Source: CAYYNP01 sp964472545
GTDB lineage: Bacteria > Planctomycetota > Planctomycetia > Pirellulales > Thermoguttaceae
Reading direction: 5' to 3'
Assembly: GCA_964472545.1 (NCBI GenBank)
Contig: CAYYNP010000275.1
Span: 1 to 13,517 of the forward strand
Length of the DNA: 13,517 bases
Shown: piece after piece, positions 6,360 through 13,517 of the stretch
Position numbering within the stretch: position 1 is the stretch's first letter
Layout of the letters: each line of letters begins with the position of its first letter
Position numbers and translations under genes: made by a program
The notes under the pieces: model-generated
Database searches by the model: none
Told to the model about the DNA's origin: nothing
What the model saw: the letters and a program-made list of their open reading frames with translations, nothing else

Positions 6360-7580
6360 TTACGACAACGTCCACGGCCCGCGCATCGGCCGGCCGAGCC
6401 ACTTGGACGCCTCCGAGTCGCCGATGATCTCTTCGTTGACCGGATCCCATCGCAACGGCCGCTTCAGCCAATAAGCGATGTTGCCCAGATGGCAAACCGT
6501 GCATGCCCGGTGGGCGTCTTCGATATCGCGGAAGGCCTGCACCCGGTTCTTCACCGAATAGACGAAGTCGCCCAGCAGCCCGCGGCCGCCCTTGTAGCTC
6601 TCGATGTCGACCGGGCCGTCGGGCTTGGCGTCGCTGCCGGGCAGCTCGCCTTCGGTGCCCTTGTAGGTGATGTTCCCGGTGCCGCCGTGATACATCTTCA
6701 GACCGTTGGCGTATCGGAACGTCAGGAACCGCACGTCCTTGCCATCGGGCGGGGTGATCTCGACCGGACCGGTCTTGTGTACGCCAACCGCAAACGTGGC
6801 CGCGCCGAAGCGATGGGCTCCCCAGTCGGTCATCCCGCCGCCTGAATAATCGCGAAACGGCCGGAACCCGCCGCGGGTCAGGGCGCGGTTGTACGGGCGC
6901 CAGGGCGCCGGTCCCAGCCACATATCCCAATCCAAGCCCTCCGGCATCGGCTCTTCGGGCAGGTAGCAGTCGCCCGACGGCCCGCCGCAACTGACGAACA
7001 CCTCGCGGATTTCACCCAATGCACCACCACGCACCCGCGGCGGCCAATCGCCGTAGTCGCCCAGGACTCGCTGGCTCCCGCCGGAGAAGACCCGATCGTA
7101 TCGTCGGGCCGCATCGACCATCGCCCGGCCTTCGCGGATGGTGAGCGTTTCGGGCTTCTCGGAGAAGACGTCCATGCCGGCCTTACAGGCGGCGATGCCG
7201 ATCAGCGCGTGCCAGTGGTCCGGCGTGCCCACGCAGACGGCGTTGATATCGTCGCGGGCGATGATCTCGCGGAAGTCGCTGTGCGCGGTGCAGTCTTCGC
7301 TCTTGTAGTGACTATTGACCGTCACGCGTGCCCGTTCGCAGTGATCCGGCACCGGATCGCAGACGGCAGCCATCTGCACTTCGCTGAAGCCCAGCAGCCC
7401 CCGCATGTTCCCGCTCCCCCGGCCGCCCACACCGATGGCCCCCATCACGATCCGCTCATTGGCCGGAGTGCCCCCGTCGGCCCCCAGCACCGCCCCGGGA
7501 ACCAGCCACGGCGCGCCCGCCGCAGCCACGGCCGCAGTGCGGACAAATCCGCGCCGCGAGATACGTCTTGTTCGAGCCAT
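6360..7580 (-). CDS. Tat-exported Gfo/Idh/MocA family oxidoreductase
   Basis: The 406-residue protein has a twin-arginine signal (SRRGFV, 8-13, then a hydrophobic stretch to about 34). This implies export folded, with cofactor bound. The NAD(P)-binding fold shows GAIGVGGRGSG (47-57), CDP (74-76), GTPDHWH (118-124) and EKP (141-143). The C-terminal domain has DWGAHRFG at 252-259, where the family usually has HxxD; the aspartate is Gly259 and His256 is kept. Family members oxidise or reduce sugars and related compounds; the substrate here cannot be told. ATG at 7580 is fixed by a perfect AGGAGGT six bases upstream. A longer open frame upstream is unsupported. It leads a two-gene unit with the exported HEAT-repeat protein 50 bases downstream. 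The length is normal for planctomycete secreted members. Confidence 0.92.
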   Translation of the reverse strand: MARTRRISRRGFVRTAAVAAAGAPWLVPGAVLGADGGTPANERIVMGAIGVGGRGSGNMRGLLGFSEVQMAAVCDPVPDHCERARVTVNSHYKSEDCTAHSDFREIIARDDINAVCVGTPDHWHALIGIAACKAGMDVFSEKPETLTIREGRAMVDAARRYDRVFSGGSQRVLGDYGDWPPRVRGGALGEIREVFVSCGGPSGDCYLPEEPMPEGLDWDMWLGPAPWRPYNRALTRGGFRPFRDYSGGGMTDWGAHRFGAATFAVGVHKTGPVEITPPDGKDVRFLTFRYANGLKMYHGGTGNITYKGTEGELPGSDAKPDGPVDIESYKGGRGLLGDFVYSVKNRVQAFRDIEDAHRACTVCHLGNIAYWLKRPLRWDPVNEEIIGDSEASKWLGRPMRGPWTLS

Positions 7581-7663
7581 CGAGAAACCTCCTGTGCTGT
7601 GGGGTATTGTGGTCGGTAACGGCATGGCACCAGAGCATTCTCCATAATGCATGCCCGAGCGTA

Positions 7664-7693
7664 ATTCTAGCCATCGGCGACACCACGGTGCAA
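7664..7693 (-). promoter_or_regulatory. Candidate promoter for the oxidoreductase-HEAT unit
   Basis: On the minus strand, TTGCAC (7688-7693) and TAGAAT (7664-7669) are 18 bases apart, roughly 84 bases before the ATG at 7580. The -10 differs from TATAAT at one base; the -35 is weak, 3 of 6. This is a match by eye only. Confidence 0.25.
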
Positions 7694-7750
7694 GCGGCCC
7701 GGCCGAATTCCGGCAAAACGCTGCCCGCGGGGACACTCCGCCACTTTCAC

Positions 7751-7782
7751 ACTGGTTCCCAAACTCCAGTTTGGGAACCAGT
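7751..7782. repeat. Perfect 15-bp palindrome
   Basis: ACTGGTTCCCAAACT and its exact complement are separated by two bases (CC). Each arm is 15 bases long with no mismatch. It lies about 170 bases upstream of the oxidoreductase start. It could be a dispersed hairpin element, the fold-back end of a small non-autonomous element, or an operator; only one copy is present here. Confidence 0.8.
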
Positions 7783-8213
7783 TGCAAGCCTATCGCAAAC
7801 GGCCTCCCGCTTGCCGACATCCGCGATTCGAACCTCGTCCAGATTGGCCACGCGGGGCGCCGTGCGCTGCCCCACGAGTACCGGTCAGAGGCAAACCGGG
7901 CGCTCGGCTCCACCTGGACGTGACCTACCACGCCGAGCAAACCCATCTGCCGATCATCAAGCTACAATGTGCCGCGTAGCACGTCCGTGCCGGGGCACCT
8001 GCCGTAGTCCTGCTCGCCGTCAGTCAGATCAACAGTTCATCGTTCTCATTTATCAAAGAGCCGCCCGTCTCCCGGCCTTCGAGTGCCACGTAGACGATTG
8101 ACTATACCGCTCTTCGTGGCGGCGCGTACCACCGTCTTGCTCGGGAGGTGAGATCCGATGGGCCAATAGACCGCGCATGGATCTTCGGTGATTCGATTCC
8201 AGATCGACCAGCC

Positions 8214-11183
8214 TCAACGACGAGCAGCCGCGTCTCTCTGCCGGCCAGCAAGCAACTCGCGGAGTTCCTTCAGTCGCTCAGCGACATGAGGTTTCCCGGC
8301 AAGATTGTTCTTCTCCTCGGGATCGTTCGACAGGTTGTAGAGCTCTTCAGCGTCGGGCCACTTGCCATAACGCCAACGCTGGTTCCGCAGCGCGTACCCC
8401 AGTCGTTCGCCGCGTGACACGACACTGTAGGCGTATTTCTTTTTCCCAGGCCCCTCGGGATGCCCGAGCAGTGGTCGCAGCGAGACACCCTGCAGATGTT
8501 CCGGCGACGTCAGCCCGGCGATATCGGCGACGGTGGGGTAGATGTCGATCAGTTCGACCATGGCTTCCGAGGTTGTCCCGGCTTTCGTCAGGCCGGAAGC
8601 GCGAATGATGAACGGGACTCTGGCACCGATGTCGAACAGCGTGACCTTGCCCCAGAGAAAATGGTCGCCGAGGTGATAGCCGTGGTCGGAAGTGAAGATG
8701 ACCACGGTGTCGTCCCAGTGCCCACTTTCCTTCAGTGCGTCGAGAACGATCTTCAACTGCGCGTCGATAAACGAGACACAGGCGTGATAGGCCTGCATGT
8801 ACTCGCGGCGGAGTGCGTCGTCTTCCTTGCCGAGTTCAAATCCGAAGGCCTCGTGCCGTTTTGAAATCGCCGTCTTTGGAAGCGAATCCCACAGGTTGGG
8901 ACGATCCGGTGTGAACGCAATCTCATTCGGCGGATAAAGATCGAAGTACTTGTCGGGAGCCAGGAAAGGGACGTGTGGTTTTTGGATGCCGCAGGCGATT
9001 AAGAACGGTTTCTCTCCATGTGCCTGATTCGAAAGCCACCGCGCGACCTGTCGAGCGTTCTTTCCGTCCTTGTGCTGCTGGTCGATCAGGCCGCTTCTTC
9101 CGTAACCGGGAGGTGTCTGCGCATCCAGCTTTGCGGCAACCTGCTTCTTCAGCTCTCTCCACTCCTTTCGGTTCGGCCCCTTTTCGACGGACCCGTGTTC
9201 GGCCTCGAACTTCTCTCGAGCCGATCGAACGACGGGCAGCTCGTCGTTTTCGAAGCGCACGAATTCGTCCCAGGCGACGTCGCCGTGTTCATGCCGCGTC
9301 GAATGAAAGACTTTGCCGACGCTCGCCGTCCAGTACCCGTTCTCCTTGAAGAACTGAGGCATTGTGATGGTCTCGGGTCGCTCGCTTCGAATGTCGGCCG
9401 TGTTATTCAGGACGCCCGTTGATTGCGGGTAGAGTCCGCTCAGGAAAGACGCGCGCGATGGACCGCACACGGGGTACTGACAATACGCTCGCCGAAAAGT
9501 CATCGCTTCGGATGCAAATCGATCCAGAGTCGGCGTGTGAATCGGTTCGTATCCAGACGGCGAGACATGCGTGTTGAGATCGTCGCACACGATGAAGAGG
9601 ACGTTTCTTCTCTTCATTGCGTTCGTCCGATTAGCGGGCGGCTGGGTGTGGGGAAGGTGTTTCGGTGGCGGCGTGTAATTGCCCTTTCCTTCCTCCCAAC
9701 GAAACGTCTCGCCTTCAATCACGAGGTCTTTGCGAGCGTTGAGGTTCTGTGCGGGCTCGGCGAAGGCCGCAGGCGCGAATCGTTGCAGTTGCGTCTTCCT
9801 CGCGGCGTGCTCCGGATTGGCAGCAAGATTGTCCCACTCGTTCGGATCGGCCTGCAGATCGTATAGCTCTTCGCCATCTTCGCCGTAGCGGATGTAGCGC
9901 CAGTCACGATTGATGACGGCATACTCGCCAGGGTTCATGTGCGGCAGGAAGACGTTGCGGTCTTTGGCAGACTTCGGATCGGCGAGCGTCTTCGCCAGCG
10001 ATTCGCCTTCCAGCTTCTGATGCGGCTTGGGCAGACCACAGAGGTCGACCAGCGTCGGATAGATGTCGATCAGGCTGACCGTGACGTCAGACTTCTGCCC
10101 CTTCGCAACGCCCGGTCCAGCCCAGATGAATGGGACGTTGGAAGTACGTTCCCACAACGTGTGCTTGCCCCAGTCTCCCTTTTCACCGTGGTGGTAGCCG
10201 TGGTCGCTCCACAGCACCACGATCGTGTTGCCCGCATAGGGACTGGCTTCGAGCGCATCAAGGACTCGCCCCATCATGGCATCCGCATAGCTGATGCACG
10301 CGAGATATCCATGAATCGCGTCGTCGATCGCCTCGAGACCCTCGAGCTTCTGGTGAATGCGGGACCGGGCCGTTTTGATCTTCCGGATCTTCGGTGGCAG
10401 GTCGTCAAGATCGTCGGCTCTATAGGGCGGTAACGTGATTTCCTCTGGATCGTAGAGATCGAAATACTTCTGAGGGCAGTAGTTGGGAAAGTGCGGGGCG
10501 TAGATACCGACACCCAGGAAGAACGGCTTGTCGTGCTTCTCCTTCAGCTTTTCGACGGCCCAGTTGATCCGGATCGTATCCGCCATTTCCTCTTCGCGGT
10601 CGTTCGGGATCGCTCCCCACTCGAGGAACAGCCCGCCGGTGATCTGCTGGCCTTTGTTGTAGATGCTGTTGGGGAAGGGACTGGGAAACGGCGTACCTTT
10701 GCTCCACGAATCCAGCGGCCAGCCACCTTCACGCTGGCTCTTGTTGCGAAGAAAGAACTCGTTCCACCCGCGAACATCGATCGCGCCGGCGGGATGGTGA
10801 AACAACTTGCCCGCTCCGAAGGTCTTGTAGCCCGCTTTGGCAAAACTGCCTTGCAGCGGCTCAATCTCGGGGTGATCGACAAAGTAGGCCGCAGTTCTGT
10901 AGCAACCGGTGGTCGAGGCATACTGCCCGCTGAAGATGGCGGCCCGGCTTGGAGCGCAATAGACGCCTGCAGTATGCGCATTGGTGAAGCATACCCCGCG
11001 CTCCGCGAGCCGGTCAAGATTCGGCGTGATCGCACGAGGCGTTGTTTCCAGGCATCCGATCCAGTCGTTCATGTCGTCGACGGCGAGGAACAAAACGTTG
11101 GGCGTGCTTTCCGCGTATGCCCACGACGAGCAGAGCGATAGCAGCAGAATCAGACTGAGGATGCGGTTTGTGATGATGTGCAT
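8214..11183 (-). CDS. Exported tandem sulfatase: two complete sulfatase domains in one chain
   Basis: This 989-residue protein has a signal peptide (hydrophobic about 9-22, cleavage near AYA-E at 22-25) and two alkaline-phosphatase-fold sulfatase domains. Domain 1 (about 27-470) shows DD 36-37, CAPSR 76-80, GKLFH 125-129, H231, DHG 327-329 and K340. Domain 2 (about 526-980) shows DD 534-535, CGPSR 573-577, GKVFH 623-627, H737, DHG 833-835 and K846. Both have the Cys-type CxPSR motif that maturation enzymes convert to formylglycine, so both look active. Both resemble iduronate-2-sulfatase-like enzymes and would cleave sulfate esters of a polysaccharide in the periplasm or outside. A Pro-rich linker (505-520) joins them. 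The ATG inside at residue 523 has no ribosome binding site and no signal peptide follows it, favouring a real fusion. The start at 11183 has AGGAA six bases upstream. The esterase gene ends 44 bases before it. No sulfatase-maturation gene is in view. Confidence 0.93.
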   Translation of the reverse strand: MHIITNRILSLILLLSLCSSWAYAESTPNVLFLAVDDMNDWIGCLETTPRAITPNLDRLAERGVCFTNAHTAGVYCAPSRAAIFSGQYASTTGCYRTAAYFVDHPEIEPLQGSFAKAGYKTFGAGKLFHHPAGAIDVRGWNEFFLRNKSQREGGWPLDSWSKGTPFPSPFPNSIYNKGQQITGGLFLEWGAIPNDREEEMADTIRINWAVEKLKEKHDKPFFLGVGIYAPHFPNYCPQKYFDLYDPEEITLPPYRADDLDDLPPKIRKIKTARSRIHQKLEGLEAIDDAIHGYLACISYADAMMGRVLDALEASPYAGNTIVVLWSDHGYHHGEKGDWGKHTLWERTSNVPFIWAGPGVAKGQKSDVTVSLIDIYPTLVDLCGLPKPHQKLEGESLAKTLADPKSAKDRNVFLPHMNPGEYAVINRDWRYIRYGEDGEELYDLQADPNEWDNLAANPEHAARKTQLQRFAPAAFAEPAQNLNARKDLVIEGETFRWEEGKGNYTPPPKHLPHTQPPANRTNAMKRRNVLFIVCDDLNTHVSPSGYEPIHTPTLDRFASEAMTFRRAYCQYPVCGPSRASFLSGLYPQSTGVLNNTADIRSERPETITMPQFFKENGYWTASVGKVFHSTRHEHGDVAWDEFVRFENDELPVVRSAREKFEAEHGSVEKGPNRKEWRELKKQVAAKLDAQTPPGYGRSGLIDQQHKDGKNARQVARWLSNQAHGEKPFLIACGIQKPHVPFLAPDKYFDLYPPNEIAFTPDRPNLWDSLPKTAISKRHEAFGFELGKEDDALRREYMQAYHACVSFIDAQLKIVLDALKESGHWDDTVVIFTSDHGYHLGDHFLWGKVTLFDIGARVPFIIRASGLTKAGTTSEAMVELIDIYPTVADIAGLTSPEHLQGVSLRPLLGHPEGPGKKKYAYSVVSRGERLGYALRNQRWRYGKWPDAEELYNLSNDPEEKNNLAGKPHVAERLKELRELLAGRQRDAAARR

Positions 11184-11227
11184 GATTCGTTCCTGCCGTT
11201 GATGAGAACATCGAGCCAGTGGGCTTC

Positions 11228-12229
11228 CTACCGCGGCTCATCCGTCAGAAGGCCAACCATGGCGTCGCCCATGCCCTTACCGATCAGGTAATAGGTTTCC
11301 CAGTTGCGGTTCCAGTGGTAGTTCTGGCCGGAGGGAGATTGGGCACGGTCGCGCCAGTAGTCCCTCGTCTCGACGCCGGCCACGTTGCCTTTGAATTCGG
11401 GATACTTTTGGCCGTCGGCAAGGGCGAGCTGGACTTCCATCAGCTTCTCGACCTTCTTCTTGTATCGGGCCGTCTCGGGGATACCCCATCCTTCCATGCC
11501 GGTATTGGCAATGACCAGCGGCAGTCTTTCAATCGCGAGGTCTTTTCGTATGTCTTCGATGAAGTTCTTCATGTTCGATTCGTACACGTCCACCGCAGCC
11601 TGATTGATGCGGTCGTTCCAGCCTTGATGCCATCCGCAGCCGACGACTTCATAACCTCGGCCCGTGTACTCGGGATAGTATTTCTTCAAATCGCCGGTGA
11701 TCTCTTTGACGTGTCGGAGGATTTCCGCATATTGAAACCCGGCGTCGCCGTCGGCCTTTGGGGGTGGATAGTCCTTCGAACTCGGAGAGAGGAAGTTCGT
11801 GTAGAGCGACCGCCCGCCCCATGCCGATTTGATGATCAGCACGGGATCTTCGTAGTAGTCGCCAACGACGAAGCCGAAAGCATATTCGGGGCCGATGTGC
11901 CCCTCACTCGCTCCGTAGCCCGTCGTCAGCCAGCCTTTCTTCTCCTCGTAGGACAAGTTCACAATCCAGACGTCGTCGCGAACGACCGGTTTGCCGTCTT
12001 TGTCCACCAAGTGCCCGTAGGCTTTGGGGTTGCTCTTCACAAGCGTCTCCATCGTCCCCGGGCCGTCGCCTTCCAGTTGGCCGAAGCCGACCATGTTCGA
12101 CTGGCCCGAGAGGATGAAGATCTTCAGCTTGCCGTTGGCCGGGCAAGTTTTCGGTGGTTCGGCGAACGTGATGTTGGCCAGTACGATCAGAAGCATCGTG
12201 GCTGTGATGATGGAAGTGTTTCTTTTCAT
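11228..12229 (-). CDS. Exported SASA-type carbohydrate esterase (sialate O-acetylesterase-like)
   Basis: The 333-residue protein has a signal peptide (hydrophobic about 7-22, cleavage near TFA-E at 21-24) and an SGNH-hydrolase-like domain of the SASA type (PF03629 style). The nucleophile block is SGQSNM at 41-46 with Ser44. A second block is GWHQGWND at 199-206, where the family usually reads WHQGE. The likely catalytic histidine is His305 in NYHWN. Family members remove acetyl groups from sugars such as sialic acid or xylan; the actual substrate is unknown. The ATG at 12229 is chosen because it begins the signal peptide and has AAGGAA nine bases upstream; upstream open frame lacks such features. 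It is the first gene of a two-gene unit with the tandem sulfatase, which suggests joint deacetylation and desulfation of one glycan. Confidence 0.88.
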   Translation of the reverse strand: MKRNTSIITATMLLIVLANITFAEPPKTCPANGKLKIFILSGQSNMVGFGQLEGDGPGTMETLVKSNPKAYGHLVDKDGKPVVRDDVWIVNLSYEEKKGWLTTGYGASEGHIGPEYAFGFVVGDYYEDPVLIIKSAWGGRSLYTNFLSPSSKDYPPPKADGDAGFQYAEILRHVKEITGDLKKYYPEYTGRGYEVVGCGWHQGWNDRINQAAVDVYESNMKNFIEDIRKDLAIERLPLVIANTGMEGWGIPETARYKKKVEKLMEVQLALADGQKYPEFKGNVAGVETRDYWRDRAQSPSGQNYHWNRNWETYYLIGKGMGDAMVGLLTDEPR

Positions 12230-12329
12230 GTTCGGCGGTTCCTTTTCAGTGCAGAGAAGTTTGTAATTCAGCTTGGCGGCGGGCCTGCTAGAATCTCGAA
12301 CGCAAACCGTGTGGTTGTAGGACCTTCTG

Positions 12330-12338
12330 ATTATATCA
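12330..12338 (-). promoter_or_regulatory. Candidate extended -10 promoter of the esterase-sulfatase unit
   Basis: The minus strand reads TGATATAAT here, a perfect TATAAT preceded by the TGn extension, about 100 bases before the esterase ATG. No good -35 is present (CTGGTA at 17 bases, 3 of 6), which is acceptable for an extended -10. The spacer (12230-12497) serves two divergent genes; no second promoter is obvious on the plus strand. Confidence 0.35.
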
Positions 12339-12497
12339 CGTCGAACTCCGTTTACCAGAAAGCCCTCCCGAAATCCGGACGACGACGCAGACCGAACTTG
12401 ATTGCCGGCGTTGCGGGATGGTAGGCTCTTGGTGGCGAACGTACGACGAGGGGTGTTTGGTTGACGTTGGCGACACTCGCAGACAAGAGAGGACGCG

Positions 12498-13517
12498 ATG
12501 CGATTGATTGGCGCGGGGATGCTTGTAGTGTTGTGGGCTTCAGCGACACTGCCGGCCGAGGAGGTCGCGGACAAATCGCTGGCGAATTGGCCGCAATGGC
12601 GGGGGCCGACGTTCAACGGCGTGGCGCCGTTAGGAGATCCGCCAGTGCGGTGGAGCGCAACAGAGAACCTGCGGTGGAAGACACCGATCGAGGGTCGAGG
12701 GCAGTCGACGCCGATTGTCTGGGGCGAGCGGGTCTTCCTGGTGACCGCGATCCCGATCGACAAGGACGTACCACCGCCGTATGTGATTCCGGCCGGCACG
12801 CCGAGACAGGGTGTACACGACGCAACGATCAAGACGTGGAAGGCTCAAGCGCTGGCCGTCGTGTGCCTCGATCGCACCGGCGGCCGGAAGTTGTGGCAGC
12901 AAACGGTGCGCGAGGTGATGCCGCATCAGGGGCATCACCGCAAGGGCAGCTTTGCCGCGGCGTCGCCGATCACCGACGGCAAGCACGTTTACGCGTACTT
13001 CGGTTCCTTTGGACTGTTCTGCTTCGACATGGACGGTCGCCTCACTTGGAAGACGGACCTTGGGATGCAGGCCATGGAGGAGTCGCTGGGCGAAGGGAGT
13101 TCGCCCGCGCTGTGGGGCAACACGTTGGTTGTGGTTGTCGATCACGAATTGCAGTCGTTCGTGGTGGCGATCGACAGGCGGACCGGCGAAGAGATCTGGC
13201 GGCAGAACCGCGACGAGGTTTCAAACTGGAGTACTCCGCGGATCTTCGAGCACAACGGGCGCGAGCAGGTGGTGGTCAACGGCGAGATGGTGCGCATCTA
13301 TGATCTGAACAGCGGCAAGTTGCTCTGGCAGTGCGGCCACCAGAGCGAGGGCGCGATTCCGATGCCAGCGGTGGGACATGGACTGGTCTTCGCCACCAGC
13401 GGTTACGCCAAAGACACGTTCCATGCGATCAAGCTCGGACAGCAGGGCGACTTGACCGACAGCGAACACGTGGCCTGGTCGCTCGGTCGCGGGACGCCGT
13501 ACGTGCCCTGTCCGATG
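12498..13517 (+). CDS. Exported PQQ-like beta-propeller protein, 3' end beyond window
   Basis: The first 340 residues are present and the frame is still open at the last base. A signal peptide (about 1-20, ending LPA) is followed by WPQWRGPTFNGVA (31-43), the usual opening of planctomycete PQQ-binding-like repeat proteins. Propeller strands show the repeating DxxTGxxLW pattern: CLDRTGGRKLW (123-133), CFDMDGRLTW (175-184), AIDRRTGEEIW (224-234) and YDLNSGKLLW (268-277). Members resemble BamB or quinoprotein propellers; many planctomycete copies have no proven cofactor or enzymatic role, and none can be assigned here. ATG at 12498 follows GAGAGGA with 4-base spacing; the reading frame overlaps other open frames that lack these motifs. 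It is divergent from the esterase, so the two may share control, but this is inference. Confidence 0.9.
   Translation, partial: MRLIGAGMLVVLWASATLPAEEVADKSLANWPQWRGPTFNGVAPLGDPPVRWSATENLRWKTPIEGRGQSTPIVWGERVFLVTAIPIDKDVPPPYVIPAGTPRQGVHDATIKTWKAQALAVVCLDRTGGRKLWQQTVREVMPHQGHHRKGSFAAASPITDGKHVYAYFGSFGLFCFDMDGRLTWKTDLGMQAMEESLGEGSSPALWGNTLVVVVDHELQSFVVAIDRRTGEEIWRQNRDEVSNWSTPRIFEHNGREQVVVNGEMVRIYDLNSGKLLWQCGHQSEGAIPMPAVGHGLVFATSGYAKDTFHAIKLGQQGDLTDSEHVAWSLGRGTPYVPCPM

Larger units (their letters stand above)
7581..8213. other. 633-base spacer without a convincing gene
   Basis: Open frames here are short, lack recognisable protein features and overlap on both strands. The region holds a candidate promoter for the oxidoreductase (7664-7693), a perfect 15-bp palindrome (7751-7782) and a small GTGCC/GGCAC hairpin near 7988-7999. 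A good ribosome binding site (GGGAGGTGA, about 8143-8151) precedes an ATG at 8158 that opens only three codons. This could be the remnant of a lost gene start. The spacer sits between the 3' end of the sulfatase operon and the 5' end of the oxidoreductase unit. Confidence 0.6.

Noticed and set aside
6310..6990. Extension joining the HEAT gene to upstream sequence
   Set aside because: That part is an out-of-frame reading of the oxidoreductase. The signal peptide and AGGAG place the start at 6309.
7825..7834. GATTCGAACC, complementary to a tRNA T-loop
   Set aside because: The flanking bases do not form the 5-bp T-stem, and no acceptor or anticodon arm can be folded around it.
7581..7946. Upstream extension of the oxidoreductase frame
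   Set aside because: It contains the palindrome, has no protein features, and a perfect AGGAGGT sits before the ATG at 7580.
11219..12424. 401-codon plus-strand frame over the esterase
   Set aside because: It is antisense to the esterase, which has a signal peptide and GQSNM motif; the plus-strand product resembles nothing.
12461..13303. 280-codon plus-strand frame overlapping the beta-propeller gene
   Set aside because: It is in a different frame from the one carrying the signal peptide, WPQWRGP and propeller repeats, and its Arg/Gly-rich product looks like a GC-rich shadow.
1..13517. CRISPR array, rRNA, tRNA or insertion sequence
   Set aside because: No regularly spaced direct repeats, conserved RNA gene sequence, or transposase motif was found on either strand by eye.

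Overview
The window looks like planctomycete chromosome, probably a member of the Pirellulales or a relative, taken from a metagenome scaffold. Evidence for this is high GC, a Tat-exported Gfo/Idh/MocA oxidoreductase followed by a small HEAT-repeat protein, Cys-type sulfatases, a PQQ-like beta-propeller protein opening with the WPQWRGP motif, and short hairpin repeats between genes. A run of ten Ns at 1304-1313, flanked by an implausible G/C homopolymer block, marks a scaffold join. The taxonomic call is inference; no rRNA or other marker gene is present.

Layout. (1) 240-3384, minus strand: a secreted DUF2330-like protein, then a four-helix membrane metallophosphoesterase, then, across the assembly gap, a predicted lipoprotein archaemetzincin. 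The first two are 15 bases apart and look co-transcribed. (2) 3615-4457, plus strand: a thymidylate synthase of the short archaeal-like type with its catalytic residues in place, followed directly by a hairpin repeat. (3) 4564-5241, minus strand: a less GC-rich gene for an unrecognised protein that may be a degenerate HEPN/AbiU2 relative. (4) 5488-7580, minus strand: a two-gene unit, Gfo/Idh/MocA oxidoreductase then HEAT-repeat protein. (5) 7581-8213: 633 bases with no convincing gene, holding a perfect 15-bp palindrome. (6) 8214-12229, minus strand: a SASA-type (sialate O-acetylesterase-like) secreted esterase followed 44 bases later by one long gene encoding two complete sulfatase domains in a single exported chain. 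(7) 12498 to the window end, plus strand: a PQQ-like beta-propeller protein cut off at its 3' end and divergent from the esterase.

Working together. The esterase and double sulfatase fit stepwise removal of acetyl and sulfate groups from a sulfated polysaccharide outside the cytoplasm. The oxidoreductase and HEAT protein form a typical planctomycete exported pair of unknown substrate. The DUF2330, phosphoesterase and metzincin genes all encode envelope proteins, but a shared function is not shown.

The most unusual points are the fused tandem sulfatase, the lipoprotein archaemetzincin with an altered metzincin glycine, a metallophosphoesterase lacking two of the usual metal/catalytic histidines, an oxidoreductase lacking the family's usual HxxD aspartate, and a three-copy hairpin repeat. 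No CRISPR array, tRNA, rRNA or clear insertion sequence was seen.
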